A DNA stretch of 64,000 nucleotides from Arion vulgaris (GCA_020796225.1 CM036758.1:61963274-62027273), one strand, 5' to 3'. Positions 21,786 through 33,331 are shown, counted from the first letter of the stretch. A program made the numbers and translations. The notes: generated from the sequence alone by a model not told the origin.

Positions 21786-21879
21786 ATGTATTTTTTAAAG
21801 ACACATACAATTCATGGGACATATAGAGAGCTATAAAACTCTTATGAAAACCGTACTGGAGGAAAAGTTTGTTGAAAAT

Positions 21880-22140
21880 AATAACATATATAATAAATAA
21901 AACCCATAACCCGTTAGGGTCCAAGAGTGTCATTGTAGAGACATCAGCACAAAAACACGCCATGAATCTCTGTCTTCAACTCCTCGAGCGAGTGTGGAGA
22001 AACTCTGCCCCTGACCAGCTCTTGATGTTGTCAAACCAGTATTTTCTCTGCCCTCCTTTCTTTCTTTCACCCTTAACTGTTCCCTGTAGGATAGTCTTAG
22101 AGAGTGAGCTTACCGTACTGGAGGAAAAGGTTGTTGATAA
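21880..22140 (-). pseudogene. LINE RT C-terminal tail
   Basis: Minus strand reads GTVKGERKKGGQRKYWFDNI then KSWSGAEF, recalling the GRQRKRWEDNIKEWTG-type tail of mollusc LINEs (memory-based). Frameshifts follow. Confidence 0.65.
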
Positions 22141-22195
22141 GGAAGACGACGGAATAATTTAAAGGAAACATTGAGACGTAGAGATACATCTGTAG

Positions 22196-22359
22196 CAGTG
22201 GCGGCTCGTGACCATTTCTGCTGGTGGGGCCAGAGAAATATTTTTGGAAAAATCATGGATTTGGGTGGTTATTTTTAATTTATAAAATAATAAATACACG
22301 CTACACATTACTATTGGTGGGGCCCGGCCCCTGTGGCTCTTAATGACGAGCCGCCTCTG
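22196..22359. mobile_element. hAT-type MITE, 164 bp
   Basis: Ends cagtggcggctcgt and acgagccgcctctg are inverted repeats with one mismatch. Perfect 8-bp duplication atctgtag at 22188-22195 and 22360-22367. Same family as 42519-42688. Confidence 0.92.
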
Positions 22360-22367
22360 ATCTGTAG

Positions 22368-22505
22368 TAGCAGAAGGCATGTCTATATGATGGGGGACAC
22401 TGGTAATAAGAATAACAGGCCTTTCTTCAAAAATAAGCTAGAAGCGCCATACCATTCGCCCTGTATACGCCTGGATTCATAACGGACGAACGCAGAAGAA
22501 GACGA
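22368..22505 (+). repeat. SINE-K 3' part (host of the MITE)
   Basis: gggggacactggtaataaga, then aacaggcctttcttc and gaattcataacgg-like sequence and an acgcagaagaagacg tail, parallel to 18330-18450. Confidence 0.6.
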
Positions 22506-22697
22506 GGAAGAGTTAGAAAGAGTTTGACAGAATTCATCGCGATGAGAAGAGAGAAGAAACATTGCAGATTACTTACAACTGAACTGTGATATGGATATTG
22601 CTAATAATAACTTTTTCTGTTAAAGACATCAAATTCATACAATTTCGTTTTACTATTTGATGCACAAATAAAATTATAATTCTGAAAAATAAACGCG

Positions 22698-22975
22698 TAG
22701 TTGTTAGTGAGAACTGGCTTCTAGACTAGGGTCGGGTTCAATTCTACAGTTGGCGGGGATTACTTTTCTGACCGTGAGTAATCTCAGATCGACCCAGCCT
22801 CAATTTGGTACCAGGAAAATTACTGGGAAGTAAAGGCGGTCGACATGATGATGACCACATCACCCATCGTGTGCCAACGATCAATGAAAAATACGTGTCT
22901 AATACAGTATATTATCTTCCTAATAATGATGACTATTATCCCATAAACCTCGAGGTATGAAAGGTTTTTTTAAAT
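22698..22975 (+). repeat. SINE-F copy
   Basis: B-box-like gtcgggttcaattctac, then a body ggtaccaggaaaattactgg and ccatcgtgtgccaacgatca, colinear with the minus copy at 33570-34117. Confidence 0.75.
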
Positions 22976-23097
22976 AATAATAAATACAATCTTAAAATAT
23001 TAAGCATATTTCAGATATGTGTAAACATTGAAAAATGTGTGTAAAAATTGACAACATTTAACCACAAACAAAAGCACAAATATACTCAAATACTTAC

Positions 23098-23172
23098 AAC
23101 AGCAGTCACTTCAGCAATAGTAGAAGTCGCCATACAGAGCAAAACCCCAACTAGAAAGCCAGGCTTTGCCAT
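23098..23172 (-). CDS. candidate signal-peptide exon of a secreted protein
   Basis: On the minus strand an ATG at 23172-23170 opens 25 codons, M-AKPGFLVGVLLCMATSTIA-EVTAV, ending at a perfect donor GTT|GTAAGT (23097-23092), phase 0. Context gaagaaATGGC is favourable (A at -3 would be A, G at +4). An in-frame TGA nine codons upstream makes this ATG the first possible start. The lysine, hydrophobic core and small residues (STIA) form a textbook signal peptide with cleavage likely after A20 or A24. No repeat covers the exon or the 130 bases upstream. Following exons would lie at lower coordinates; the first kilobases there are SINEs, a MITE and a LINE tail, as expected for an intron. The protein cannot be named from this exon. 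Confidence 0.5.
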
Positions 23173-23866
23173 TTCTTCAGCCCTCTGTCTTCTCAATCAG
23201 GACTATTCTTGTGAGTTTGCCAATAACTTGTTTATTTATTGTAGTTGCAGTTATAAGTGTTTGTTATAGTTGCAGTGATAAGTTGTAAGTGGTAAAGTTA
23301 TCACGTGCAAATGGCGGTAAAAGTAATTGTCTTTAGCGACGACAGTTATCAATATTTATCAAGTTATTATTTTGAAAGAACGAAAAGTTACTATTTGTTT
23401 TCGTGAATATACATAATGTAATTCTGAAAGTTCTCAGTCAACTTTCCAACTAAGGGATGGTCGTGTAGTCCCTTGATGGTAAGAATATCAGATGCGCGTG
23501 GTTTTATAAACAAGCGTGCGTACGAAGTGGTGTAGGAAACTGCTCATCCGCGCCAGCTATTGATGTTTGGGGGCTGGGAAACTAGAGAGGAATCGCTGAT
23601 GACGTGGTCAGAAAATGTTGCAGTTGGTGCTATGTCACGTGTGGTTGTAGGGATAGGGGGATGAGAAATGATATTGAAGCAGATGACGGGGGAAGTAATA
23701 TTAGTAGCTCTTCTTTGACGAATGCGTCTTAGACAAGACATATGAATGTTATTCGTTTCTTTCTTTATTTTTGTGAATAATTCTTATTTTATTTTGAAAA
23801 GTCTGCGTGGTACAGTGACAGGGCGCTAGATTCACCTACAGACGTATCTTATTTCTATTCTTTTTA
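23173..23866 (-). promoter_or_regulatory. upstream region of the candidate exon, repeat-free
   Basis: About 0.7 kb without recognised repeats, unusual in this window. If the exon at 23098-23172 is real, its 5' UTR and promoter should lie here. I see no clear TATA box; a CACGTG-like cacgtgataac (minus strand) lies at about 23300. Confidence 0.25.
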
Positions 23867-24305
23867 GGGGTCTCTACGGCGTAGAGGTTAGGCGCTCGCC
23901 TCTCGTGCCAAAGGTACTCGGTTCGCTTCCTCGTGGAGCCATCTTGATATTTTACAGAGATCCCTGATCTCAGTGTAGGTGAGATCAGGTTCCTAGTCCT
24001 ATCGGAGACGGACCCCATAAAACGTAGGTTTCGTGTTCAATTTAAGCAGGTAAAAGAACCCTTGGAAAGTTCAAAATCCAGAAGAGCAGATTGGAGCCGC
24101 TGCCCGGCAACATTTGTTAGAAAAAGATTTAAAATAAAATTCCTACATAAATATCTTCACCACCTCCAAATTAGAGATCCTCGCCGGTGCTACGGAGTTC
24201 GTGCTCTGCAGCTAAGATATTCCTGTGTAAGAAAGAGATCGGAGCATACATAGCTACTCACCGAAGTGCAATAATGATGGTCCTATCAATCAATCAATCA
24301 ATAAT
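23867..24305 (+). repeat. SINE-A, reference full-length copy
   Basis: tRNA-derived head ggtctctacggcgtagaggt (A-box region) with B-box-like ggttcgcttcc. Then cctgatctcagtgtaggtga, agttcctagtcctatcggag-like central part, a 3' part with ccggtgctacggagttcg, and an (ATCA)n tail at 24288-24303. About 440 bp. Pol III transcription would start at the head. Confidence 0.85.
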
Positions 24306-24557
24306 TTATATTGTTTGGTTGATTCCGTAGTTCATCTCTTCTAAAAATGAGTGACCTTTTAAACTTGAAGAAAATGTGTCGGTGCCAGTAAAAAGAGACT
24401 GGGCATATATATTGGAGTACAGAGAAATTGATTCTTAACTAAGTGTTATTATACTTTTTCGCGTGTACTTTTATCATACATTGAACTTTTATTTAATTTT
24501 CTCTTTACAATTTTGTTCTAATTTGTTTTGGTTAGCGTTCGTTCTAGAGTCTTCCAC

Positions 24558-24747
24558 GGTTTCTTTTGTCGTTACACTCTTACAGGTTGTTGCCGAGTGT
24601 AGTAGTTTTCTGATTTTGTCTTGCGGGGTTCTAGTGGCTTGGGTGATAGTTATTTTAACCTTCGGACAGGGTTCTGCTATGTCATCTATCCATCTTTTTT
24701 AGTGTTCTTCCTCTCTCCTTCTTTCCTGATGTTCAATAAAACGGATG
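24558..24747 (-). pseudogene. R-family LINE tail, target of a hAT insertion
   Basis: cttttgtcgttacactcttac through ttctttcctgatgttc, parallel to 46400-46590. The hAT target duplication starts at 24748. Confidence 0.65.
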
Positions 24748-25038
24748 CTCTAGAACAGCGTTTTCCAAAGTGGGCGGTACCGCCCCACCCAGTGGGCGCT
24801 GAAACGCTCTAGGGGAGATTGGGGGTTTAGAAGCCTTCAGGCGATTAGGGGTCAGTGGCTCCTTAAAGAAGAAATTAATAATAAATATTTTTAATACATT
24901 ATTTTCGTGATTTTGCGATTGAATAATCATTTAAAATTTGAATTCTGCATTTAATTCATCTTATGCCCGTCTTACAAGATCCATTTTGTTCATCAATTTT
25001 CTATTTCATGTATATAATCATTTGAAAATTGATCACGT

Positions 25039-25116
25039 ATTACAGAAATATATATCAATTTTCTACGTCAAATAGAAAGTAGAGCATTTATATATGTGAG
25101 AGGGGGCGTTGGCAAA
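25039..25116 (+). repeat. 78-bp target duplication, left copy
   Basis: Identical to 27991-28068 (starts attacagaaatatatatcaa, ends gggggcgttggcaaa). Brackets the LINE exactly. Confidence 0.92.
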
Positions 25117-27990
25117 TAAACTATCACAAATAAACAGCAGAAATGAGAAGATATAATCTACATATCCTAGGGGTTAGCGAGAGCAGATGGACAGGAAATG
25201 GAAGAAGTACCACTGCAACAGGTGAAACAGTCCTTTTTCTGGACGAGACGATGACCTACACCATGAAGGAGTAGCAGTAATCCTAAGAAAGGGCGTGGAA
25301 AAGTGTCTGTTAGAATGGAAACCTATCAGCAGCCGCTTGATTAAGATCAGGCTAAAGGGGAAGCATACAAACATCACAATCCTACAATGCTATGCGCCAA
25401 CTAATGATAGCGAAGATACAAAGAAAGACTCGTACTACGAAAACCTACAAGCAGAATTAGACAAGTCACCATCCCATGATGTTATCATTGTTATGGGAGA
25501 TCTAAATGCGAAGGTCGGACAAGACAACACGCATAGTTATAGAACTATGGGAAAATATGGATGTGGTATGATGAACGAAAATGGGGAACGTTTAGTAAAC
25601 TTCTGCAGCATGAACAATCTCGTTATAGGAGGAACCCTATTTCAACATTTAGATATCCACAAATTAACATGGTATTCCCCTAATGGCAGAGATAAAAACC
25701 AAATAGACCATATAATAATCAATGGACCCTGGAGACGCTCGCTGCTAGATGTTGTAGTCAAGAGAGGTGCAGATGTTGGTAGTGACCACCACCTAGTCAC
25801 AGCTTATGTCAAACTTAAACTAAGAAAAACAGGACAACAGAAAAACTTCCAAAAGAGGTTCGATGTGGATAGACTAAAAGACACGGAAGTAAGGGATAAG
25901 TTTATAATGCAGATAAAGAACAGATTCCAAGCCCTAGAAAGTAATGAAACTACGGATGAAACTGACAACATAGATAAAACATGGGACAACATAGCATTTA
26001 TATATAGCAAGAGCAGTGAAACATGTCTAGGCTACCGCACAAAGAAAAGAAAAGAATGGATAACACCAACAACATGGAAAATAATAGACAGCCGAAGAAT
26101 ATTAAAAAGAAATTGTTAGAAGCAAAGTCCGAAAGACTGAAAGCAAGATACCAAGAACAGTACAAAAGCGCAAGTAAAGAAATCAAACGGGCTGTGAGAG
26201 CCGACAAAAGAATGTATGTTGAAGACCTGGCAGTACAGGCAGAAGAAGCAGCAAAAAGTGTGATCAGGGAACAGTGTACAAAATTACAAAGCTAATAAGC
26301 GGAAAACATTACAGAAGATCAAATACTCTCATAAAGGATAAGAATGGAATACTATTGACAACGGAAAAGGAACAAGAAATACGATGGACAGAGCATTTTA
26401 AAGAATTGCTAAACAGACCACCTCCAACGGTAGTAGCAGACATACCAGAACCAACAGAGGAGTTAGAAATTGGCATTGAAACACCCAGCCAGGATGAGAT
26501 CATTACAGCAATTAAATCTCTTAAGAATAACAAGGCACCAGGGAATGATAACTTAAACGCAGAACTATTCAAAATAGACCCAGAACTTGCAGCTAATATA
26601 TTGCAACCCTTGTTTACTACTATATGGAATGCCCAAATAATACCTGATGCATGGAACAGAGGAGTCATCATCAAGATACCCAAAAGGGCTCCCTTGCCGA
26701 TTGTAATAATTGGCGTGGAATAACACTGCTTTCTGTCCCAAGTAAAATCTTAAGCAAAATCATCGTACAACGTATTACTGACGCTGTGGATAAGAAACTG
26801 AGAAAGGAACAAGCAGGATTTCGCAGAGGACGGAGCTGTATAGGCCAAATATTTGCTCTTAGAAATATCATAGAACAATGCACAGAATGGCAAAGCAAAC
26901 TCTATATCAACTTTGTAGATTTTGAAAAGGCTTTTGATAGCATACACCGCGAAAGTCTATGGCGTATCTTAAGATGGTATGGAATCCAACTGTGTTTTAT
27001 AAATATTATAAAAGCTGCTACAGCAAGTTTGCATGCAGTGTTGAAACTTCAGAACTAAAGTTTGAAGTAAAAACAGGCGTGCGACAAGGATGTGTTATGT
27101 CAGCCCTATTATTCAACACTGTCATAGATTGGGTGATGCGTAAAACAACGGAAGATAAGGCAAGAGGTATTAGATGGACGCTCACATCCACTCTGGAAGA
27201 CCTAGATTTTGCAGATGACATCGCACTCCTATCTCATACACATAGAGATATCCAGGAAAAGACCAGCCGCCTTAACCAATATAGTGAGATGGTTGGGCTG
27301 AAAATAAATCAGAAGAAAACTGAAGTAATGACTCTGAACATAGCAACCCCAGCACCAGTCAAACTAGAAGGTAAAACCCTCCGAGATACAACGGCTTTCA
27401 CATACCTTGGAAGTGTTATTAGCAATGAAGGAGGCGCTGGATCTGACATTAACAACAGACTGAGTAAAGCACGCAGTGCATTCATGACCCTTCAGACCGC
27501 CTGGAAATCTGCCCAATACAGCATCAGAACCAAGACTAGTATCTATAACAGCTGTGTGCTGTCAACTTTGCTGTATGGATCGGAATGCTGGAGAATGACA
27601 GAACAGGATATGTCCAGACTCTCCGCCTTTCATACAACTTGTCTGCGAAAAATCTTACGCGTGTACTGGCCGACTACTATCTCGAATCAAGAATTGCTTG
27701 CACGATGCCAACAAGAGAATATGGGCACTATCATCCGAAGACGACGCTGGAGATGGATTGGACATGTGATGCGCATGGAGACTGGCTCCGACACGAAAAC
27801 TGCACTGAGATGGACTCCAGAGGGTAGGCGAAAGCGTGGAAGACCCAAGACGACCTGGAGGAGAACGATAGAGCAAGAGCTGAAGGAAATGAATCATAGC
27901 TGGAACACAATACAGAGGAAGGCCATGAACAGGGAAGAATGGTGTACGTTTGTTGCTGCCTAAACGCCAGGGGCGTAACAGGCTAAAGAG
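25117..27990 (+). pseudogene. RTE-like LINE: AP endonuclease plus reverse transcriptase, five frame breaks
   Basis: Endonuclease: LGVSESRWTG (25170-25200), then after a frameshift near 25245 LQCYAPTND, VIIVMGDLNAKVG, LTWYSPNGRDKNQIDHI and VGSDHHLV, covering the catalytic Glu, Asp/Asn and His residues. The first endonuclease strand is missing (5' truncation). Linker frames shift near 26105, 26280 and 26690. RT: LKNNKAPGNDNLNAELFK, NNWRGITLLSVPSK, EQAGFRRGRSC, motif A FVDFEKAFDS, then after a shift near 27050 motif B RQGCVMSALLFN, motif C LDFADDIALL (FADD box), thumb TYLGSVISNEGG, and the R-rich tail IIRRRRWRWIGHVMRM. A one-base loss near 27959 ends the protein early compared with 48135-48560. 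Encodes retrotransposition machinery; this copy cannot be functional. Confidence 0.9.
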
Positions 27991-28068
27991 ATTACAGAAA
28001 TATATATCAATTTTCTACGTCAAATAGAAAGTAGAGCATTTATATATGTGAGAGGGGGCGTTGGCAAA
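27991..28068 (+). repeat. 78-bp target duplication, right copy
   Basis: Same 78 bases as 25039-25116, with no difference found by eye. Confidence 0.92.
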
Positions 28069-28155
28069 CTGTTATAATGTGGAGCGGGCGTTACAAAGTT
28101 TATGTTGTGTAAAATGGCTGTGGGTCGTAAGTGTTTGGGAAACTATGCTCTAGAA

Positions 28156-28432
28156 TAACAATTTATAAACTATTCTGTGTGATTTGAGCCGTCAGTTTTA
28201 CATTATGTTTGACCAGTGTTCCGTAATGAACCATCAAAACGTTGTTGATATTTTGCTATTTGAGTATTGTATATTGGTTGCTTGAAAAAGACCTTTTGGT
28301 CAAAACTACCTTCAGATTCTTGTTATGGAATTTAAACCAAATATACAATTATTGGTTTTTTTATATAATCGACATGCAGTTTATATATATATATATATGT
28401 ATGTATATTTGTGTGTAAAAGTTCGAAGTTGT
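28156..28432. other. unassigned spacer
   Basis: AT-rich, ends in a short (TA)n run at 28383-28400. No gene seen. Confidence 0.4.
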
Positions 28433-29084
28433 GTAGTTTAGTAGTAGCTTGGTAGATTGTAGTAGTTTAGTAGACGGTAGTAGCTTGGTAGATTGTAGTA
28501 GTTTAGTAGACGGTAGTAGCTTGGTAGATTGTAGTAGTTTAGTAGTAGCTTGGTAGATTGTAGTAGTTTAGTAGACGGTAGTAGCTTGGTAGATTGTAGT
28601 AGTTTAGTAGACGGTAGTAGCTTGGCAGACTGTAGTAGTTTAGTAGACGGTAGTAGCTTGGCAGACTGTATAGTTTAGTAGACGGTAGTAGCTTGTCAGA
28701 CTGTAGTAGTTTAGTAGACGGTAGTAGCTTGACAGACTGTAGTAGTTTAGTAGACGGTAGTAGCTTGACAGACTGTAGTAGTTTAGTAGACGGTAGTAGC
28801 TTGTCAGACTGTAGTAGTTTAGTAGACGGTAGTAGCTTGACAGATTGTAGTAGTTTAGTACTAGCTTGACAGACTGTAGTAGTTTAGTAGACGGTAGTAG
28901 CTTGGCAGATTGTAGTAGTTTAGTAGACGGTAGTAGCTTGACAGACTGTAGTAGTTTAGTAGACGGTAGTAGCTTGGCAGATTGTAGTAGTTTAGTAGAC
29001 GGTAGTAGCTTGACAGATTGTAGTAGTTTAGTAGACGGTAGTAGCTTGGTAGATTGTAGTAGTTTAGTAGACGGTAGTAGCTTG
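28433..29084. repeat. 36-bp minisatellite, about 18 units
   Basis: Unit agtagtttagtagacggtag plus tagcttggtagattgt, variants cttgacagactg and cttgtcagactg. Length is a multiple of 3, so a 12-residue peptide repeat (SSLVDGSSLTDC) is open in part; not evidence of coding. Confidence 0.95.
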
Positions 29085-29086
29085 TA

Positions 29087-29244
29087 AGGGTTTTAAAGTC
29101 GAAGGATTGACTTCATTGCACCGGGTTTTACTCCACATGGCTCGGTCCCTCTCCACAGAAATGACACGCAACATGCCGAGAGTATTGCAACAAGCACGGA
29201 CTCCGTAGCTCCAGAACAATCCTAGGATCTCTGAGAAAAACTGC
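29087..29244 (-). repeat. SINE-C, head missing
   Basis: 3' end gggttttaaagtcgaaggat begins three bases after the 36-bp array. The copy stops at 29244 at a LINE tail. Confidence 0.75.
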
Positions 29245-29540
29245 ACTCTTTACAACTGTTATAAGAAAGAGAAAATGGAGATGTGCTGGACACACCTTGA
29301 GGAGAAATGATCAACGAATATCAAAGCAGGCATTGAAGTGGGATGCAAAGGGTTCAAGAAAGAAGACGACCTAAGGAAACCCCGAAACGAACTTTGCTGA
29401 GAGAGACAAGAAATATCGGTCTCAGTTCCATAGAGCAGATTGAGCAGGTTGCCCAGGATAGAGCGGTATGGAGAAAATGCTTGCAAGCCCTATGTAACGT
29501 ATAACGGTACGAGAGGAATTATTATTATTATTATATTCAT
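29245..29540 (+). pseudogene. Q-family LINE tail
   Basis: gttataagaaagagaaaatg encodes the IIRKRKWR-like motif, then GHTLRRN, RISKQALKWDAKGSRK with frame breaks. (TTA)n tail at 29519-29532. Confidence 0.7.
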
Positions 29541-29997
29541 TATTAATGGTATTATGCATACATTATTCATCCTATATGGTCTAATCTTCCCTACCCCTTC
29601 CTAGGCTCATCTCTCTTGGTCAGTCATCTTGATTCTCCTTTTCTCTCGTTACCCGGGACTCTGTCAATGATATGTCAAATTCCAGTTCAAAATTGCGTAC
29701 TACTTCGTCACTACTTTGCACTTCAATATGTGCATCTTTGTCCTTACTATACTTTGTCTGCTATGTCCATGCTCTTCTATTCTACTATTCTTCATAGTTA
29801 ATATGTGCGGTTCCAACTTCACAGCAACAGGTCACCCCATAATTGATCCGTTCCTGTGCCAACTTAAATCACAAGAAATGCTAACAACTGTCTCCTGTGT
29901 AAACTAATTCCAGAATTATATTATTCTGCTATGTTGTCGTGTCACGGTATTGTCATCGTCTGTTCTTTTGTCGTTACCCTATCATATCAGACATATG
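29541..29997. other. unassigned spacer
   Basis: Nothing recognised. The end 29950-29975 (cttttgtcgttaccct) resembles an R-family LINE 3' fragment on the minus strand. Confidence 0.35.
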
Positions 29998-30222
29998 AAG
30001 GGTTTTTAAGCTGAAGGATTGATTTCATTGCACTGGGTTTTACCCCATATGGCTCAGTCCCTCTCCACAGAAATGGCACGCCACCTGCCGTAGCTCCAGC
30101 AACAATCCTAGAGGTCTCTGGAAAAAATTGCACTCGTGAACAGAACGGTGCGGTCTGGATTCAAACCCACGAACTTCGACTCACAAGGCAAAGGGTTTAA
30201 CCACTTAACCACACAGACCCCC
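29998..30222 (-). repeat. SINE-C copy with internal deletion
   Basis: 3' end gggtttttaagctgaaggat, B-box complement ggattcaaacccacg, head complement ttaaccacttaaccacacag. About 30 bases around the central gagagtattgcacaaag are missing. Confidence 0.8.
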
Positions 30223-30284
30223 CATTATATTTATATATATTACTAAAGTGCCTTTACTTTGGAATCTCTATTACAAGTACCTTT

Positions 30285-30455
30285 GAAGAGTACGAAAAGA
30301 TGGATAGGATAAAGAGCATAGCAGAATGCTGTCAAAAAGCAAAATTAACTACCACATAAGCTACTAGAACAGCGCAAGACAAAACCAGAAAACAAGGACA
30401 CTGGGCAACAACTCGATAACAGTGTGATGACAAAAGAAGGAAGAAAGAAAGACAA
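30285..30455 (+). pseudogene. R-family LINE tail
   Basis: gaagagtacgaaaagatgga through aacagtgtgatgacaaaaga and an (AAG/GAAA) tail. Confidence 0.6.
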
Positions 30456-30666
30456 GACGTAGAGCTACACATCTCACCCGTTTCATCTTCAGCAACAATT
30501 TTTAAAGTTGTTTCACATCAAGTGTCAAATCGTTTTCTTTATTTTCTTCTACTTTTTTATCCTTTCAAACTTTTTTTTGTGACAAAAAATGTATCTAACC
30601 ATTTTTATGTTTTCAACCCTCACAGTTTCTTACGTTAGACAATTTTTTTCTATTTATTTATCTACA

Positions 30667-30695
30667 TCTCTCTGCTCTCTCTCTCTCTCTCTCTG

Positions 30696-30726
<31 letters not shown>

Positions 30727-30759
30727 GCTCTCTCGCTCCCTCTCGCTCTCACTCTCTTA
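30667..30759. repeat. (CT)n-rich microsatellite
   Basis: CTCTCT with interspersed G, followed by (TTA)n. A leucine/serine-rich frame over it is an artefact. Confidence 0.9.
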
Positions 30760-30782
30760 TTATTATTATCATTAATTCTCTG

Positions 30783-31480
30783 GTGGTCTCTGCGGCGTAA
30801 AGGTAAGAGGTTCATCTCTCGTGCGAAAGGTACTAGGTTCGCTACCTTGTGGAGCCATCTGGATATTTTTCAAGAGATCACTGATCTCAGTGTAGGTGAG
30901 ATCTAGTTCCTAGTCCTATCGGAGACAGACGATAAAACGTAGGTCCTGTGTTCAATTTTAGCACGTAAAAGAAACCTGTGGAGTCTGTGGCTTAGGGGAT
31001 AGTGATATGGTCTATTAACATCGACGTTCTGAGTTCGAATCATGCTGCGGACAGTTTGGTTGCAAATTGTTGCGCGTGAATTTTTACAAAAGTACGACGC
31101 ACCACCCGTTCAGAAAGCAATGGCAAACTACTGAACGTAATAAAGTCTAGAAAAATTACAAACAGCGTTAAAAAGCTGGGGTAGATTCGCAAAGTCCTGT
31201 AAAGAATATGCAATTAACTTTTTAAAAGAAATCTAGGCAATTCAAAATCGAGATAAGTAGGCTGGAAAGCCGCCGCCCGTGCAAAATTCATTAGAAAATA
31301 TTTAAAAATAAAATTCCTACAAAACTATCCTCACCATCTTCAAAGTTACATCGGAGACTCTCGTCGGTGCTACGGAGTTCGTGCACTGCATCTGTGATCT
31401 TCCTGTGTAAGAAAGAGATCGGAGCACACATGGTTAGTCACCGAAGTGCAATGATGATGGTTCAATCAATCATTCAATCT
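30783..31480 (+). repeat. SINE-A, split by SINE-B
   Basis: Head gtctctgcggcgtaaaggta with ggttcgctacc, central part to 30976, then 31223-31480 with cggtgctacggagttcgtgc and the (ATCA) tail. Confidence 0.8.
30977..31222 (+). repeat. SINE-B inserted in SINE-A
   Basis: A-box-like tggcttaggggatagtgat, B-box-like gagttcgaatcatg. Flanked by taaaagaaacc (30966-30976) and taaaagaaatc (31223-31233), an 11-bp duplication with one change. Confidence 0.85.
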
Positions 31481-31824
31481 TTTAATTCCATTCTTAGATT
31501 TAAACTTATTTCTAGATATATTCAAAATAGTTTTTTTTTTATCGTGTGCATCGATGAGATTAAATAATGTACAGTCTCCACATTGAAAGGTGTCTGCAGT
31601 GGGTCTATCCAACACCGCCTATTCCTCGCTCTCTGTTTGTAGATTCTGACAAGCTGCTGTTTACCATAATTGAAATGTCCTCCCATTTGTTGCACTGTCT
31701 TTCTCTTCCTAATCTTCTTGTACGTATAATGGAGAAGACGAGAAGAAGAGAAAGTATGTAAGGCACTCTTAAAGTGTGCTTTCGACCAAAACGATTGAAT
31801 TGCCGATTGCGTGACTTCTTTCTT
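31481..31824. other. unassigned spacer
   Basis: No family recognised. The region 31567-31760 has small frames on both strands without splice or domain support. Confidence 0.35.
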
Positions 31825-32340
31825 CTTCTGCGTTCTCACTAGATTGGGATTTCGGATTCTCTAATAAAGGCAGCCGTCTGCCTCAGATTATTAGCCACGC
31901 CATACAGTTTGTCTTGGACACTAGTGTAAGTGAGCCACCTCTTTCTTCTCAAGTCTGCATACTGGGAGCAGTTCTGTAGGATATAATTCCTATGATTTCT
32001 GCTTCCCCGTTTGTGCCGACCTCTTCCTGCAGTAAGTTTTGGCCACCCTCGTGATGGTAGGTCTGATATTCTTACTGCGTGGCTAAGTCTCTGAGGCAGA
32101 TTGGCTACCGTAGAATCCGTTATCCCATTCCTCATTGTGAGGGTCGTTGCACCATGTTATGCGCCTTACGGCTGGTGCATCCGTTTTCTGCAATCATTTG
32201 TTTCGGGTTAGCATTCCCTAGCGGACACATGCATCCGATTTCAACAAACCTCCTTAGTCGCCTCTTACGACATGCGTGGCAGGTAACAGTGGTTCTATTC
32301 TTTACGTCCCAAATTTGTGCCCCGGTAACCACTCGGGTGG
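31825..32340 (-). repeat. SINE-E1, full length
   Basis: (CTT)n tail complement at 31821-31828, body complement, core complement gtcgcctcttacgacatgcg at 32254, head complement ggtaaccactcgggtgg ending about 32340. Confidence 0.85.
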
Positions 32341-32604
32341 ATTGTGTGACTTATTCTCGTCATTTGTATCCTTCTATTGTGAATGTTTAGCCCTAGTTGT
32401 TGGGACCTCCGATCAAATCTATTTAGTTCAGTCCATACAGTATCTCTATCGAAACTGCAGCACGACTTTACTTTATAATCAAATCTAATACAAAATGTTG
32501 ATATCCATTCTAAGGTTTGCTCTTCTGTCCGGTGTTAAGTAACCATTATGATGCTTGATCGTGCAAAAGCAAAGGCACTTAGATTAATTGAAATACTGCT
32601 GCCT

Positions 32605-32905
32605 TGTAGTTTGATTGGGGACAATCAAAGTCTAGCGGAGCAAACCATGCACAAAACTGGACGGACAGCAAGCCAAGGAGTCCACAAAACGACCGGTTTT
32701 CTGGGCAGATGGCGCTCATAAGCCCGCGAGGGCAAGCCGTCTAAGGGTCGCTGCCCTAAAAGAATATATCAGCCTTGTGGGTTTGGCTGGGGACAGCAAA
32801 GGGCTAATGGAGAGCTAACCCAGTAAACGCTGGTTGAAATCGAACACACCGCTGAAGGATAAGTACTTGAGCTCCAATAGGTACTGAAGACTGTGCACGT
32901 ACATT
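32605..32905 (+). repeat. SINE-H copy
   Basis: cttgtagtttgattggggac, ggcgctcataagcccgcgag and acccagtaaacgctgg, colinear with 57149-57400. It lacks the last part of the 3' end. Confidence 0.65.
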
Positions 32906-32970
32906 CCGTTTTGATGTTTGGCTGTTTATATATCACAATAGAATGATAAACGCGGCCTAAGAACGATCCA

Positions 32971-32982
32971 AGAGAGAGGGAG

Positions 32983-33039
<57 letters not shown>

Positions 33040-33063
33040 GAGAGAGAGCGAGAGAGGAGAGAG

Positions 33064-33128
<65 letters not shown>

Positions 33129-33230
33129 AGGCAACGAGAGAGAGAAACAATCGATGTGATTGAGGCGATATTATAGATCAGTTGGATCAGAGGCGAGAGA
33201 GAGAGAGAGAGAAGAGCGATAAGAAAGAGC

Positions 33231-33264
<34 letters not shown>

Positions 33265-33296
33265 CGAGAGAGAGAGAGAGAGCAGAGAGAGAGAGC

Positions 33297-33331
<35 letters not shown>

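Larger units (their letters stand above)
24756..28147. mobile_element. hAT-type element, about 440 bp, split by a LINE
   Basis: Left end cagcgttttccaaagtgggc and right end gtgtttgggaaactatg form imperfect inverted repeats of the CAGxGTTTxCCAAA type seen in hAT elements. Flanked by a perfect 8-bp duplication ctctagaa at 24748-24755 and 28148-28155. Own sequence is 24756-25116 plus 28069-28147; the rest is the LINE and its target duplication. No transposase. Confidence 0.85.

Noticed and set aside
21478..21963. Minus-strand 161-codon frame as one protein
   Set aside because: It is a chance fusion of a LINE tail and SINE-J sequence.
28866..29087. Frame with a 12-residue Ser/Asp repeat
   Set aside because: Part of the 36-bp array; only the last third is open and it joins a SINE-C.
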